From Asterionellopsis glacialis (lineage: Eukaryota; Bacillariophyta; Plagiogrammaphyceae; Rhaphoneidales; Asterionellopsidaceae), in NCBI GenBank assembly GCA_014885115.2, contig WKLE02002986.1, forward strand, positions 1-34,433: a stretch of DNA of 34,433 nt. Reading direction: 5' to 3'. Under the pieces are notes generated by a model. The model did not search any database, was not told where the DNA came from, and was given only the letters and a program-made list of their open reading frames with translations. A program made the translations under genes and the position numbers. Positions within the stretch are counted from its first letter, which is position 1. Each line of letters starts with the position of its first letter. This document shows positions 20,988 through 30,518 of the stretch, piece by piece.

Positions 20988-22148
20988 ATGGAAATTCCTA
21001 CATGTCCTGACGGAGCACCTTACAAACAACCCAATTTACCCATTGATTTATCGTGGTGGGGTACTGGTGGGACCGGAACAATTACATGTCAAGATTTAAG
21101 TAATAGGGACAATGTCACGAAATCGGATAACATCGAAGAATATCATACCTACTTACACTATTGCGGTTGTAACGTTCCAGATTCAGCAGTTTTTGAACCC
21201 TTGGATTGTCCTGGTATATGTGATAATGGTGAACCATTGAAACCAGAATACCATAATGTGACTGTATCATTTCAAGATGAAAATGGTACCAGCTACAAAA
21301 GCAAGTATCAGACATGTGGTGAAATGGCATTGACCGCAGCATGGTATGCTGTAGATCAAGTAGATGATAATTATCGACAAAATTGTGCACCCTTCACGTA
21401 TTTTGGCAACAAAGTATGCGGGTGCACACCAAGATTTCCAAAGTATTGTGAAATATGTGAGGATGGATCATTAATGCAACCGCCGAATGAAGAATCTGAA
21501 TTATTGTGTATGTATACTGCTGGTGTTGCATATGCTATACCAGCGGATGATGAATACTGTCCATTTTATCAAGGATCACATGGTGTATATTGTGGATGTC
21601 AAAACCCCATAGCAAGTGAAGGTGTTTGTCGATTATGTGGTGATGACGAATTATTACCAAATTTTACCAATGTTGAAACGACTTTTTTTGGAACCGAAGA
21701 GGACCCTTACTTATGTGCCGACTACGAGGCTACACCAGAAATAACAAAATCATTGTATGAGGCTGAGGGACTACCTGTACTTACTTGTAACGATGCAAGA
21801 CGTGTTGTCGGAGACGAATGTTGCGGCGGTAGTAGTACTAGTCCTTCGACAAGTCCGAGTAGTACACCGTCAATATCACCGTCACTACAAGTGACAATAA
21901 CAATGGCTCCCAGTGAAAGGACCAAAACACTGGTTCCTAGTGAAACAACAACAACGATAATACCAACTGCTGTAGAAACAAAACCCCAAACTCCTGCACC
22001 AACACTTTCTCCGCAAACTACACCTGAACCTACAATAAATGATAGTCGTAGCAGTGCATACCGAGCTGATATTTTTCCGAAGAAGAAGTCATTGCTAATC
22101 ACATTGTTGACCATAATGGGTAGTTTTGTCATCTTTGATGTCTGCTAG
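20988..22148 (+). CDS. Cysteine-rich module protein lacking the first module and signal peptide, 386 residues
   Basis: From the ATG at 20988 the protein begins directly in the second module (PTCPDGAPYKQPNLPIDLSWW), where the tandem paralogues have about 85 more residues upstream. Modules two to five follow, with YCGC, VCGC, YCGC and CRLCGDDELLPNF, ending in DECC. A long Ser/Thr/Pro stalk comes next and then a hydrophobic C-terminus after KKKS. An in-frame TAA at 20961 blocks simple extension, and no cysteine-rich exon was found upstream. CTAAT followed by AAAAAG just before the start could be a branch point and splice acceptor, so a distant first exon is possible. Otherwise the gene has lost its 5' end. 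Function unknown. Confidence 0.75.
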   Translation: MEIPTCPDGAPYKQPNLPIDLSWWGTGGTGTITCQDLSNRDNVTKSDNIEEYHTYLHYCGCNVPDSAVFEPLDCPGICDNGEPLKPEYHNVTVSFQDENGTSYKSKYQTCGEMALTAAWYAVDQVDDNYRQNCAPFTYFGNKVCGCTPRFPKYCEICEDGSLMQPPNEESELLCMYTAGVAYAIPADDEYCPFYQGSHGVYCGCQNPIASEGVCRLCGDDELLPNFTNVETTFFGTEEDPYLCADYEATPEITKSLYEAEGLPVLTCNDARRVVGDECCGGSSTSPSTSPSSTPSISPSLQVTITMAPSERTKTLVPSETTTTIIPTAVETKPQTPAPTLSPQTTPEPTINDSRSSAYRADIFPKKKSLLITLLTIMGSFVIFDVC

Positions 22149-22595
22149 AGGAATGTGTACATGTGTATTCACAATACTAGTACACAGCATTTTTTACTAG
22201 AAGAATAAAAGACAGCAGGGTGCATTTTGGCAAGAATATTTCAGAGGGATTAGTTGAGTCTGGAAAGGCGTTGATACCTTTTTTTTTAAAGCACTTGATC
22301 AGTGATTTCATATTAAATTAGCAAAATTTTTCGTGAGGGGCTTGCTGGGGTTTTCTTTCTAGACCTAGATCATTTTGAAACATTAAGTTCTCTGCACAAT
22401 AATGTTAGTCTGTCTACTTCATCAGCTTGAAATTTACAATAATTATTTGAGTTCTTCTCACAATAATAGTTCATACACAGAAGGACGGAAAAACCAATCG
22501 AACTACACGTAGGTATGGTATATTAATTACTTATTTTGCTGTCAGCAAAAAAATCTGGGTCGGCACACTCTCTAGAGCATCTTTCCTGCTCACCT
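22149..22595. other. Spacer between convergent genes, no gene seen
   Basis: 3' flank of the cysteine-rich gene and of the small minus-strand gene. AT-rich, with T runs near 22280-22290. Nothing else was recognised. Confidence 0.4.
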
Positions 22596-22630
22596 ATTTT
22601 ACATGCACAGAATTTCTGCGCATGTAAAAT
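22596..22630. repeat. Strong hairpin at the stop codon of the small minus-strand gene
   Basis: Two 15-base arms (ATTTTACATGCACAG and its inverse) pair at 14 of 15 positions around a 5-base AATTT loop. The hairpin touches the first base of the gene's stop codon (22630-22632 on the plus strand). It could aid 3'-end formation, or be a terminal repeat left by a mobile element. Confidence 0.7.
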
Positions 22631-23019
22631 CACCCAAGAACCATCATTTCAACATCATTTGTAACATCTACATCATCAAAATCATATTCCTCCGCTGCCC
22701 ATGAAAGTAATTCATCTTCAATTGATTCCTGACAACAATTGCTCTCCTCACAACCTTTTTCAAACTTGTAATAGATCATTTCCTTTTCTCCCTCAATTTC
22801 AGGATCACAGTAATATGCATAACTTACTTGAAAATCCAAGGTATGTCTATCACATAGTCCCTTGAAGCTGGTGGGCATTTCTGGTGTTTGAGGTGGGCTT
22901 TCAACTTTGTAGTTGTTGAAGTGATGACATGACACAGGTGGAGGTGTCTCCACCCTTGCAATGATGTAAGTCTTTCTCTTCTTTTTTGCTGGAGAAGTTG
23001 TGACTTTATTATCACTCAT
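22630..23019 (-). CDS. Small protein with a nuclear-localisation motif and acidic tail, function unknown
   Basis: The 129-residue frame runs from ATG at 23019 to TGA. A basic cluster PAKKKRKTY (10-18) looks like a classical nuclear localisation signal. The middle has prolines (ESPPQTPEMP) and the end is strongly acidic with the cysteines CEESNCC. I do not recognise a family. It starts divergently from the decayed transposase region and is itself uninterrupted, so it may be an accessory gene of that element or an unrelated host gene. Base composition resembles the AT-rich DNA around it. Confidence 0.5.
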   Translation of the reverse strand: MSDNKVTTSPAKKKRKTYIIARVETPPPVSCHHFNNYKVESPPQTPEMPTSFKGLCDRHTLDFQVSYAYYCDPEIEGEKEMIYYKFEKGCEESNCCQESIEDELLSWAAEEYDFDDVDVTNDVEMMVLG

Positions 23020-23599
23020 CTTGTTTGAATGTTATGACTATTGGAGTAATATATTTTTTACAATTGCAACAATCAATCATCATGTGCAGTTTGTTCCAAC
23101 CAACAAATTTCAGAAAATTTCAAAGGAAGTTGTTGCTGCCACCTCAGTGGTATTATACTACACAAAAGTGTTAAAACAACAATGAACATCTGTTACCATT
23201 TTTAAAGGATACATATGTGTTCTTACAGTATCCCAATTACTAAATGGATATTCTTTCTGTATGATTTCCTATCAATGCATCAAAATTCTAAACATTGTAT
23301 CCATTATATACCTTTTTTAACATGGTATACCCATGGTGCAACAATTATGCAACAATCAATCAACAACATAATATAAGAATGAGCAGTCAGAAGCCTCACA
23401 CAAAGAGGGCAAGGCATGATGGAATAAGTTTTGTGACTCCAAATCATAAATGACAATGACAATGGTGTTTTAAAAGAATACTTATCTCATTAAACAATGA
23501 ATGGCTGGTGGAGCTGGAGGACAAATTGACATGACTGGAATCACAATCAGGAAAGAAATTAGAATGGAATATAGATAAATGTTATCAGGTTATAATTGA
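23020..23599. other. AT-rich spacer upstream of the transposase remnant
   Basis: No intact gene. The motif CAACAATCAATCA occurs at about 23067 and again near 23350. The sequence grows more coding-like toward 23540-23600, where the transposase remnant seems to begin. Confidence 0.4.
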
Positions 23600-25755
23600 T
23601 GAAGAATCTGAGGATCATGATACTAATGACATGGATTATGACAAAAATCTAATTCTACCAGATGAGGGCAATGCTGAAGAATTAAAAAACTCCAATGATA
23701 AACAGGAAAGCTTATCTCCTTTGAGATACTAAAGAAAAATCTTGAGGAACATTTTTGTTGCAAAAAGTGCTCACAAAGTAACATATCTTCATTTAGTGAA
23801 ATAGACATGATTTTGTACATAAGTGCAACAAAGATTCAATTGAAATGTTTGAGTTCTGTATAAAAAAAATAATTCACAAACCCATATTTTTGGAAGATGA
23901 AATGGTAGGCTTGTTCACTGGAGAAAAAGCAGCACAGAATAAAAAAAGAAAAAGGTGTGAGAGAGATTCTTCTATTTATGCAAATGTTTGTGCTGTCATT
24001 GCTTGTTGTGCATTGGGATTAGGTCAAAAAGATTGTAATAAACTTTTGGGTATTCTTGGTATCCATCACAGCTACAATTCATAGTTGTTTACTACTGTAG
24101 AGAACAGCATTGGAAAAAATATGTGTGAATTGGTAGAAGACATACTTGATGAAAACTTATTGCTGGAAGAAATAAAGTTAACAATGATGAAAAAAAACAT
24201 AGGTTTTGAAGAAGAGTGGTTTCATAAGGATCCTAACAAAGATAGAGAAAAAATTAAACTAGAAGTGTCTTTCTCACATGGTTTGGCAAAAATGCAGTGC
24301 TGGTGTGTTGTTTGATTCAATTCTGATCACACTTTTTTGATGAAATGCTATTTGTTTTCTTGTGTATACAAAAGTTAGCTCTAAGTACAAAAAGGCTGCC
24401 TTAGACAAAAAGGAGTCACCACCACATGTATGTACCATCAATTATGAAGGGTCAAGTAAGGGGATGGAGGCATATGCAGTGGTACAACTTGTTACAAAGG
24501 TTTAGAGACACAAACATTTCTCTTGCATCATACAAATTTGTGCAGATGATGACAGCACTATACATGCACAGAATGAAGCATTCTATTCAAGATAAAATAG
24601 ATGTGGGTTCATTATAACTGAATGACTGGTCAAGAGAGGACAACCCACACCCAACAATAAATGTGGTCCAAAGATCAGAGATACTGGTAAACTACCACTT
24701 GAAGTGAAAGTTATTCCCAAGAGGGTTTGTGATCTAAACCATTGCAAAAAGGTTTTCCATAAAAAAAAATGTATGCTGTTGGTTCCATAGCCAAGAAAGT
24801 TGATGTCCTAAGAATGGACAAATACATTGGTCACTTTCTGCATCAGAATAGAAACTGTACTGACTTTGAATCTTTCAAAAAAAAGTGAAAGCACCATTGG
24901 AACATTTATTTGATTGTCATATATATTGTTGCAAAGCATTTTGTCCAGTGTTGGCATATCCTACAAATGATTTCAATGGAAAGTGCCATTCAAAGGTGGA
25001 ATATAAGGATTTATATGAATACATCAAAACAAGCTATCATGAATTCATATCTGATGATCAATTATTGGAAATAATGCACAGACTTGACACCCAAAAAAAC
25101 AAAGCATTGAATGCCGGTATTGCCTTACGTTGTCAAGCCAAAGATAAAAATTACTATACAACCTAGTCTCTAGCAACTAGAGTGTACACTTCTGTTGTCA
25201 TAAGCATTGTTGGTTATGTTGAGTTTTAAAGAAGACTACTTGATGTACTTGATGTTGAGCCTGGTAGAACAACAATGGTGTGAATAGTAGGAGAGGATGA
25301 GATCAAGTAATTACAAAAAATAAAGAACAACAAAAAGCAGAAGGTCTCAAAAAAACAAACGACAAAATTCAAGCTGGCTTATGTGACAGCAATTGTCATA
25401 AAAAATGGAGTCAATTATGCTTCAGAAATTGGTTATGAATAATCTTCACAGAAAAAGAAACAATGTAAGAGAAAGGCATAACAGGAACAATAATATTGCA
25501 AAGAAGAAAGACAAGGTATGTAAATTCTGTGCACTTACAGGCCATTACCAAAGATCATCCCTGAGTTGTTTACAAAATAAAGACAACCTGAAAAAAAAAA
25601 CAAGTTACATTGATTGGATGACCAGAAGAGGGTACCAAAAGTGCCAAGGATGCAGGTGTGAAAAATTCCCCAAAAAAATTGACTATGGAAAAAATCGAAT
25701 GCAGGAAAGCAATGATGCCTATGTAAGTGAAGATAGTAAATTTCTTAGGTAACAA
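23600..25755 (+). pseudogene. Decayed Mutator-like DDE transposase (mutsd/PF20700 type)
   Basis: Pieces of one protein appear in order but in shifting frames. They include an N-terminal cysteine segment (NLEEHFCCKKC, about 23730); YANVCAVIACCALGLGQKDCNKLLGILG (about 23977-24060), which resembles the 'GxGxxxLxxfxxxLxxP' signature; GSSKGMEAYA near 24450-24475; an acidic ADDDST stretch near 24540-24555; a helical part (24885-25166); and a C-terminal zinc-binding motif CKFCALTGHYQRSSLSC (about 25522-25572). Stops and frameshifts are frequent. The order matches the Mutator-like transposases that carry GSSKxMEA and DxDxT motifs. The family call comes from remembered motifs and needs a profile search. 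Confidence 0.6.
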
Positions 25756-25983
25756 GAAGAAAAGGAATTGCTGTTAGCAACAGGCACAAGCCTGCCCTTG
25801 GAGAGTATGTCCAAAAACCAAGAATTAGATCCTGTGGAGTGGCTGATAGATACGGGGTTTTGCAAGTGGATAAAATCAACTTTGATGAGGACATGGAGAT
25901 CAATTCTGATGACTCAGTTGATGATTTGGTGTGAATTTCACCCATCAGATCTGTTAGTAGATAGGAATGTAAACTAATATATT

Positions 25984-26118
25984 CTGGCCCAGAATTGCAG
26001 ATGCAGTCCTTTGTAGCATAACTTAGAGCAAATGAACATACATTTTGTGATATTAGCATTTTCAGTTTTTTTTTGAAAAGTTCTCGAAATAAGGACCGCA
26101 TCTGCAATTTTAAGCCAG
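25984..26118. mobile_element. MITE-like element with 28-base terminal inverted repeats
   Basis: The left arm 25984-26011 and right arm 26091-26118 are inverted copies matching at 24 of 28 positions, and both begin CTGGC on reading inward. The 135-base element codes for nothing and has a T run in the middle. It may be a MITE, or the right terminal region of the transposase remnant just upstream. No convincing target-site duplication was seen. Confidence 0.65.
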
Positions 26119-26580
26119 ATTATAACTAAACTATGTTATTACTAAAAGGTTTGGTGCTCACTTCTGACCAAAGAATGGGATAAAATGGACCATTCCCAGT
26201 GTGTTTGGGTTAGAACGAGAAAATTAAAAAAAATAAAAATTTCTAGATAGAAAGAACGGAAAATCTGTCCCGAAGGAGTTGAAATTTCAGGTTTATGCCA
26301 GGGAGTGAATGAAAACCGATCTACACCTATAAGCTCATAATCCAAATGTGTTTCGTAATTAACCTCATTCCTATTCATTCATTATCTCCTGCAAGTTGTT
26401 TTGTCCGTCCGTGTGTGGGAAACACACAGACAGACAGATAGATGGACAGTTCGTGAAGAAGACTGCCCCCAAATTTCCAAACTCGAAAACGATCAACGAA
26501 AGAAAAAAAACTATAAAAAATTACGGTTGTGTGAGTAAAGTGCGAGTCCATATGTTTTCTTTTTAATATGAACAATTTAA
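26119..26580. other. AT-rich spacer, no gene seen
   Basis: No supported coding region. The tetranucleotide-like run ACAGACAGACAGATAGATGGACAG lies near 26427-26450. Short minus-strand open frames here lack any recognisable feature. Confidence 0.4.
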
Positions 26581-28142
26581 TTTTCAAAATATTTTTTAAA
26601 AACTAACTCATTATAAATTATAATATAAACATACAGACACCTCTATTGATGTTTGATCCGTTTCACATTGAGAGGGGATCAATACACTATAACCACCTTT
26701 CATCATGCCATACTCTTTTATCCTTCCTATAATTTTTTTGCTTCCTTAACTTGGAATCATATATCCTACGCATTGTATCACTTAAATTAACGAACACCAA
26801 TACCAACACACACAGAAATACTTCAACTTGACTGAATCTCATATCACAACGCCACAAACTCATGTGTTTGTGTTGTTTGATGAGATGAATGCAGTAGCTT
26901 TACATACCAAACATAAAGCTACCAATAGCGACTGAAATTGCGATAAGTAAGGATTTCTTAGGACGACAGACTTGGAAAGCACTACTTGTAGGAGGAGCAT
27001 TGGTAGGAGCAACTGAAGGGGCATTTGTAGGAGCCATTGAATCAACATCTGAAGGGGCACTGGAAGGAGCCATCGTCGCCGGACAACAGTCTCCCCCCAC
27101 TCGCTTCCTTCGATCTGCACAAGAGAGGGAGTAACCCCAATACTCTTCATAGATCTCATCAGTGGTTTCGTATTCAGTGCACGGATAACCTGCGCCTTCA
27201 ACACCGTTATAACTTTTTTCAACGGCATTGAAAAAGTCCGGGATGAGTTTATCGTCTCCACAAAGTCGACATACCCCCTCTTCTGCGATAGGGTTGGAGC
27301 ATCCACAATAAACTCCAAGACCTTGATAATATGGGCACTCCGCGTCATCGGCATCAATAGAATACGAATAACCAACCGAGAACAAACAAAGAAATTCATT
27401 ATCACGTTCAGGATTCATTAAAGATCCATCTTCGCATAATTCACAATAGTCTGTTTTTTTAGGCGTACAACCACACATTTTGTTGCCATAATAGGTAAAA
27501 CCAGCACAATCTTCTACGAAATTCCCATCTAAAGCGTACCATGCCGCATTCAAGGCAAGAAAACCGCAAGTTCCCCATTCTTCATTGATGAAAGTATCAT
27601 AGAAAGCTGGATCAAGAGGATCTCCATTATCGCAAACACCCGGACATTCCAGCTCATCCTCATCAGGGGTATCAACACTGCCAACACATCCGCAGTAGAT
27701 GAGATAGTTGTTGTACTCTTCCTGGGAATCTTCTGCAAATAAACCTGCATCCAATTCTCTGCAAAGCATCGTCTCCGCTTCTAGACTTCCCCACCAAGTA
27801 AGATCAATGGGAAGATCAGGCTGCTTGAGTGGTGCCCCATCAGGACAGGTAGGAACAGGAGCCTCACATGCACAAGCACCAGCAGCTAGAACAAGATCAC
27901 CAGCCTGATCATCGCACTGAGTCTGATTAAGAAAAGGAAGGACCTCTGTTTCAAGAGATCCACAGGTAATGTTTGCAGTCGGATCGAGAACGAAGTCGGG
28001 AGTGCTCGACAGTTGTCCTACAGGACAAAGGGGACAAAGATTCAAAGCAACTGGAACAAAAGGAACAAAATTCATGATTGATACTTTGTTGTCTCTTCTT
28101 GTTGTTGTTTGTGATATGAGATATGAGTGTCGATTGCAATGT
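26581..28142. repeat. Segmental duplication, copy A
   Basis: This stretch, covering the gene at 26900-28075 with its 3' and 5' flanks, is repeated in direct orientation at 28859-30518. The likeness starts near TTTTTTAAAAACTA and ends at the shared minus-strand leader CATTGCAATCGACA. Noncoding flanks remain alignable, so whole-gene duplication is clear. Confidence 0.85.
26900..28075 (-). CDS. Cysteine-rich module protein, tandem copy A, 391 residues
   Basis: The ATG at 28075 was chosen because the sequence just upstream (AAAGTATCAATC) and the ATG are shared with copy B, and the codons after it differ from B by an in-frame 12-base indel. Five modules follow: CPLCPVG...CACE, CPDGAPLKQPDLPIDLTWW...YCGC, CPGVCDNG...CGC, YCELCEDGS...YCGC, and NPIAEEGVCRLCGDD ending in DCC. 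A short Ala/Pro/Ser/Thr stalk and the hydrophobic end KKSLLIAISVAIGSFMFGM close the protein. The N-terminus (MNFVPFVPVALNLC) is not a convincing signal peptide, unlike the members at 13752 and 31627. Upstream sequence in the same frame has no ATG. Probably a surface protein by family; function unknown. Confidence 0.85.
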   Translation of the reverse strand: MNFVPFVPVALNLCPLCPVGQLSSTPDFVLDPTANITCGSLETEVLPFLNQTQCDDQAGDLVLAAGACACEAPVPTCPDGAPLKQPDLPIDLTWWGSLEAETMLCRELDAGLFAEDSQEEYNNYLIYCGCVGSVDTPDEDELECPGVCDNGDPLDPAFYDTFINEEWGTCGFLALNAAWYALDGNFVEDCAGFTYYGNKMCGCTPKKTDYCELCEDGSLMNPERDNEFLCLFSVGYSYSIDADDAECPYYQGLGVYCGCSNPIAEEGVCRLCGDDKLIPDFFNAVEKSYNGVEGAGYPCTEYETTDEIYEEYWGYSLSCADRRKRVGGDCCPATMAPSSAPSDVDSMAPTNAPSVAPTNAPPTSSAFQVCRPKKSLLIAISVAIGSFMFGM

Positions 28143-28198
28143 ACCGTGGTATCTATAAAATTATGAATTACGTAGATCGGCACATTTTGGAGAAACAA

Positions 28199-28858
28199 GT
28201 GAGTCGTCTACAAAAATGGAGGGAAAAAACCAATGACTAAAAATTGCAAGAATAAAATATCATAAATGTTAAATAATAGATGCCCTTTAAAAAATCAATA
28301 AACTTGTCCTTACTAGATGTACAACTATCACCTTTTAGAGTCATGCCAATGTAACTAATGATATCTTTTTAGTAGAGTAGATTAGATATTTCATACTACG
28401 TTAAATAGGATGAATAAACTTCTCACAACGGACAGATTGGTAGTTTCCTGATGTTGGTACAGTAACATCGCAAAAAGTGCTTTTGAGATGTCCTATTTAC
28501 AGACATACAGCTGAGCAGACTATCCCGCCTCCCCTTCTTGAGCCTTTCACATCAATAATAATTGTTTTTGCATTGGAATCTCAACACAAAAATGAGCTCA
28601 TAACCTTTTTACAAATGTGTCAAAATGATGTTCAGTATTCCAGAGCGGGAAAATCAAGCTCATCAACTATCAGGCACCGCCAGAATGGCCAAAAACCTGC
28701 CAAAAACCCAACAATCTTTGCCTTGAAATACATCGTCTACTTTTGTCTTGAAAGGGAGTTCGTCGGACAAGCAAAACGCAAAGGAACTGCAGTATTGTTT
28801 TACGAACTGACTGTCAGCATTTCTTCTACCATATAGTAGTCCCATATTACAAATAAAC
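28199..28858. other. Unique spacer between the tandem copies, no gene seen
   Basis: Sequence not shared with the other duplication interval. A 119-codon plus-strand open frame (28477-28836) starts at GTG, has no recognisable domain and overlaps other chance frames, so it is not called. Confidence 0.45.
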
Positions 28859-29213
28859 ACTTTTAAAATAATTTTTAAAAACTAGCACATTACAAAAAAA
28901 AACGTATACACCCCTTCATTACTGTTTGACCCGTTTCACATTAACCCCAATCCATAAAATAATCCAATGTTATTTTTTTGGTTTCAACCCACTATATCCA
29001 TCTTTCATCATTTCTACCTTCCTTACTCTATGCTTCGGAAACTTTTTTCCACTTCCCTTGGTACGTTATCTTTTCCCTTTGTGCTGTACCACTTCAAAAA
29101 TAACGAATGCCAATACCAACACACACAAAAATACTTCAACTTAACTAAATCTCACATCACAATGCCACAAACCTCATATGTTTGTGATGTTTGATGAGAT
29201 GGATGCAGTAGCT

Positions 29214-30443
29214 TTACATACCAAACATAAAGCTACCAATAGCGACTGACATCGTGATGAGTAAGGTTTTCTTAGGAAGACAACCTTGGAAAGCACCACT
29301 TGTTGGTTCCACTGTAGGGTCAGGTGTAGGTGCTTCTGTAGGGTCAGGAGTAGGTGCTTCTGTAGGGGCAGGAGTAGTTGCTTTTGTAGGGGCATCGGTA
29401 GGAGCCATGGTAGGGGTAACTGATTCAGTGGGAGCCATTGAAGGGACATCAGTACCAGGACAGCAGTCTTCCCCCACTAACATCCTTCGATCTGCACAAG
29501 AGAGAGTCTCAAACTCAGCTGCATAGATCTCATCAGTGGATTCGTAGTCTATGCACGGATAAGGGGCATCTGCACTACCTTTGTAGCTTGTTTCTACAGC
29601 AGCAAAGTCCGGCATAAGTGTATCGTCTCCACAAAGTCGACATACCCCCTCTTCTGCGATAGGGTTGGAGCATCCACAATAAGCACCAACACCTTGATAA
29701 TATGGACAAAATAAATCATCAGCAGGAATGGCATACGCATAACCAGCCAAAAGCGTACAATCAAATTCGCTACCAACTTCAGGATTCATTAAAGATCCAT
29801 CTTCGCATAATTCACAATATTCCTCTTCTTTAGGAGTGCAACCACACAATTTGTTGCCATAATAGGTAAAACCAGCACAATCCAATTGAAAATCCCTATC
29901 TTCATCATCAACAGCGTACCATGATGCATACAACGCAAGAAAACCGCAAGTTCCCCAGTCTTCATTGATGAAAGTATCATAGAAAGCTGGATCAAGAGGA
30001 TCTCCATTATCGCAAACACCCGGACATTCCAGCTCATCCTTATCAGGGGTATCAACACTGCCAACACACCCGCAGTAGATGAGATAGTTGTTGTACTCTT
30101 CCTGGGAATCTTCTGCAAATAAACCTGCATCCAGTTCTCTGCAAAGCATCGTCTCCGCTTCTAGACTTCCCCACCAAGTAAGATCAATGGGAAGATCAGG
30201 CTGCTTGAGTGGTGCCCCATCAGGACAGGTAGGAACAGGAGACTCACATGCACAAGCACCAGCAGCTAGAACAAGAGTACCAGCATTATCATCGCACTGA
30301 GTCTGATTAAAAAAAGGAAGGAGTTCTGTTTCAATAGATCCACAGGTAATGTTTGCGGTCGGATCGAGGACGAAGTCGGGAGTGCTCGACATTTGTCCTA
30401 CAGGACAAAGGGGACAAAGATTCAAAGCAACTGGAGGATCCAT
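29214..30443 (-). CDS. Cysteine-rich module protein, tandem copy B, 409 residues
   Basis: The start at 30443 matches that of copy A. Module order is the same: CPLCPVG, CPDGAPLKQPDLPIDLTWW, CPGVCDNG, YCELCEDGS and NPIAEEGVCRLCGDD, with the closing DCC. Modules three (second half), four and five differ from A at many residues, for example EVGSEFDCTLLAGYAYAIPA against ERDNEFLCLFSVGYSYSIDA. The stalk is longer and built from EAPTPDPT-type repeats, then KKTLLITMSVAIGSFMFGM. As in copy A, the N-terminus (MDPPVALNLC) does not look like a signal peptide. A TTG further upstream is in frame but not a likely start. Confidence 0.85.
   Translation of the reverse strand: MDPPVALNLCPLCPVGQMSSTPDFVLDPTANITCGSIETELLPFFNQTQCDDNAGTLVLAAGACACESPVPTCPDGAPLKQPDLPIDLTWWGSLEAETMLCRELDAGLFAEDSQEEYNNYLIYCGCVGSVDTPDKDELECPGVCDNGDPLDPAFYDTFINEDWGTCGFLALYASWYAVDDEDRDFQLDCAGFTYYGNKLCGCTPKEEEYCELCEDGSLMNPEVGSEFDCTLLAGYAYAIPADDLFCPYYQGVGAYCGCSNPIAEEGVCRLCGDDTLMPDFAAVETSYKGSADAPYPCIDYESTDEIYAAEFETLSCADRRMLVGEDCCPGTDVPSMAPTESVTPTMAPTDAPTKATTPAPTEAPTPDPTEAPTPDPTVEPTSGAFQGCLPKKTLLITMSVAIGSFMFGM
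29307..29402 (-). repeat. 24-base tandem repeat encoding the stalk of copy B
   Basis: Four units of 24 bases start at 29307, 29331, 29355 and 29379. Each encodes eight residues of the form EAPTPDPT with substitutions. The middle units are nearly identical, so the stalk length could vary between strains. Confidence 0.8.
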
Positions 30444-30518
30444 GATTGATACTTTGGTTTCCTTTCTTCTTGTTGTTATTACGAACCTAAAGACAGGGAT
30501 AAATGTCGATTGCAATGT

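Larger units (their letters stand above)
28859..30518. repeat. Segmental duplication, copy B
   Basis: Direct repeat of 26581-28142, offset about 2.3-2.4 kb. It carries the paralogous gene at 29214-30443. Bases 29941-30275 match 27561-27895 with about five differences, while neighbouring segments have diverged far more and include indels. Confidence 0.85.

Noticed and set aside
28041..28075. Intron of 34 bases in copy A ending TTTGTTCCAG
   Set aside because: Too short for a spliceosomal intron, and copy B keeps the same ATG with an in-frame indel, which fits coding sequence better.
28477..28836. 119-codon plus-strand open frame between the tandem copies
   Set aside because: It begins at GTG, has no recognisable domain or signal, and lies in non-conserved spacer.
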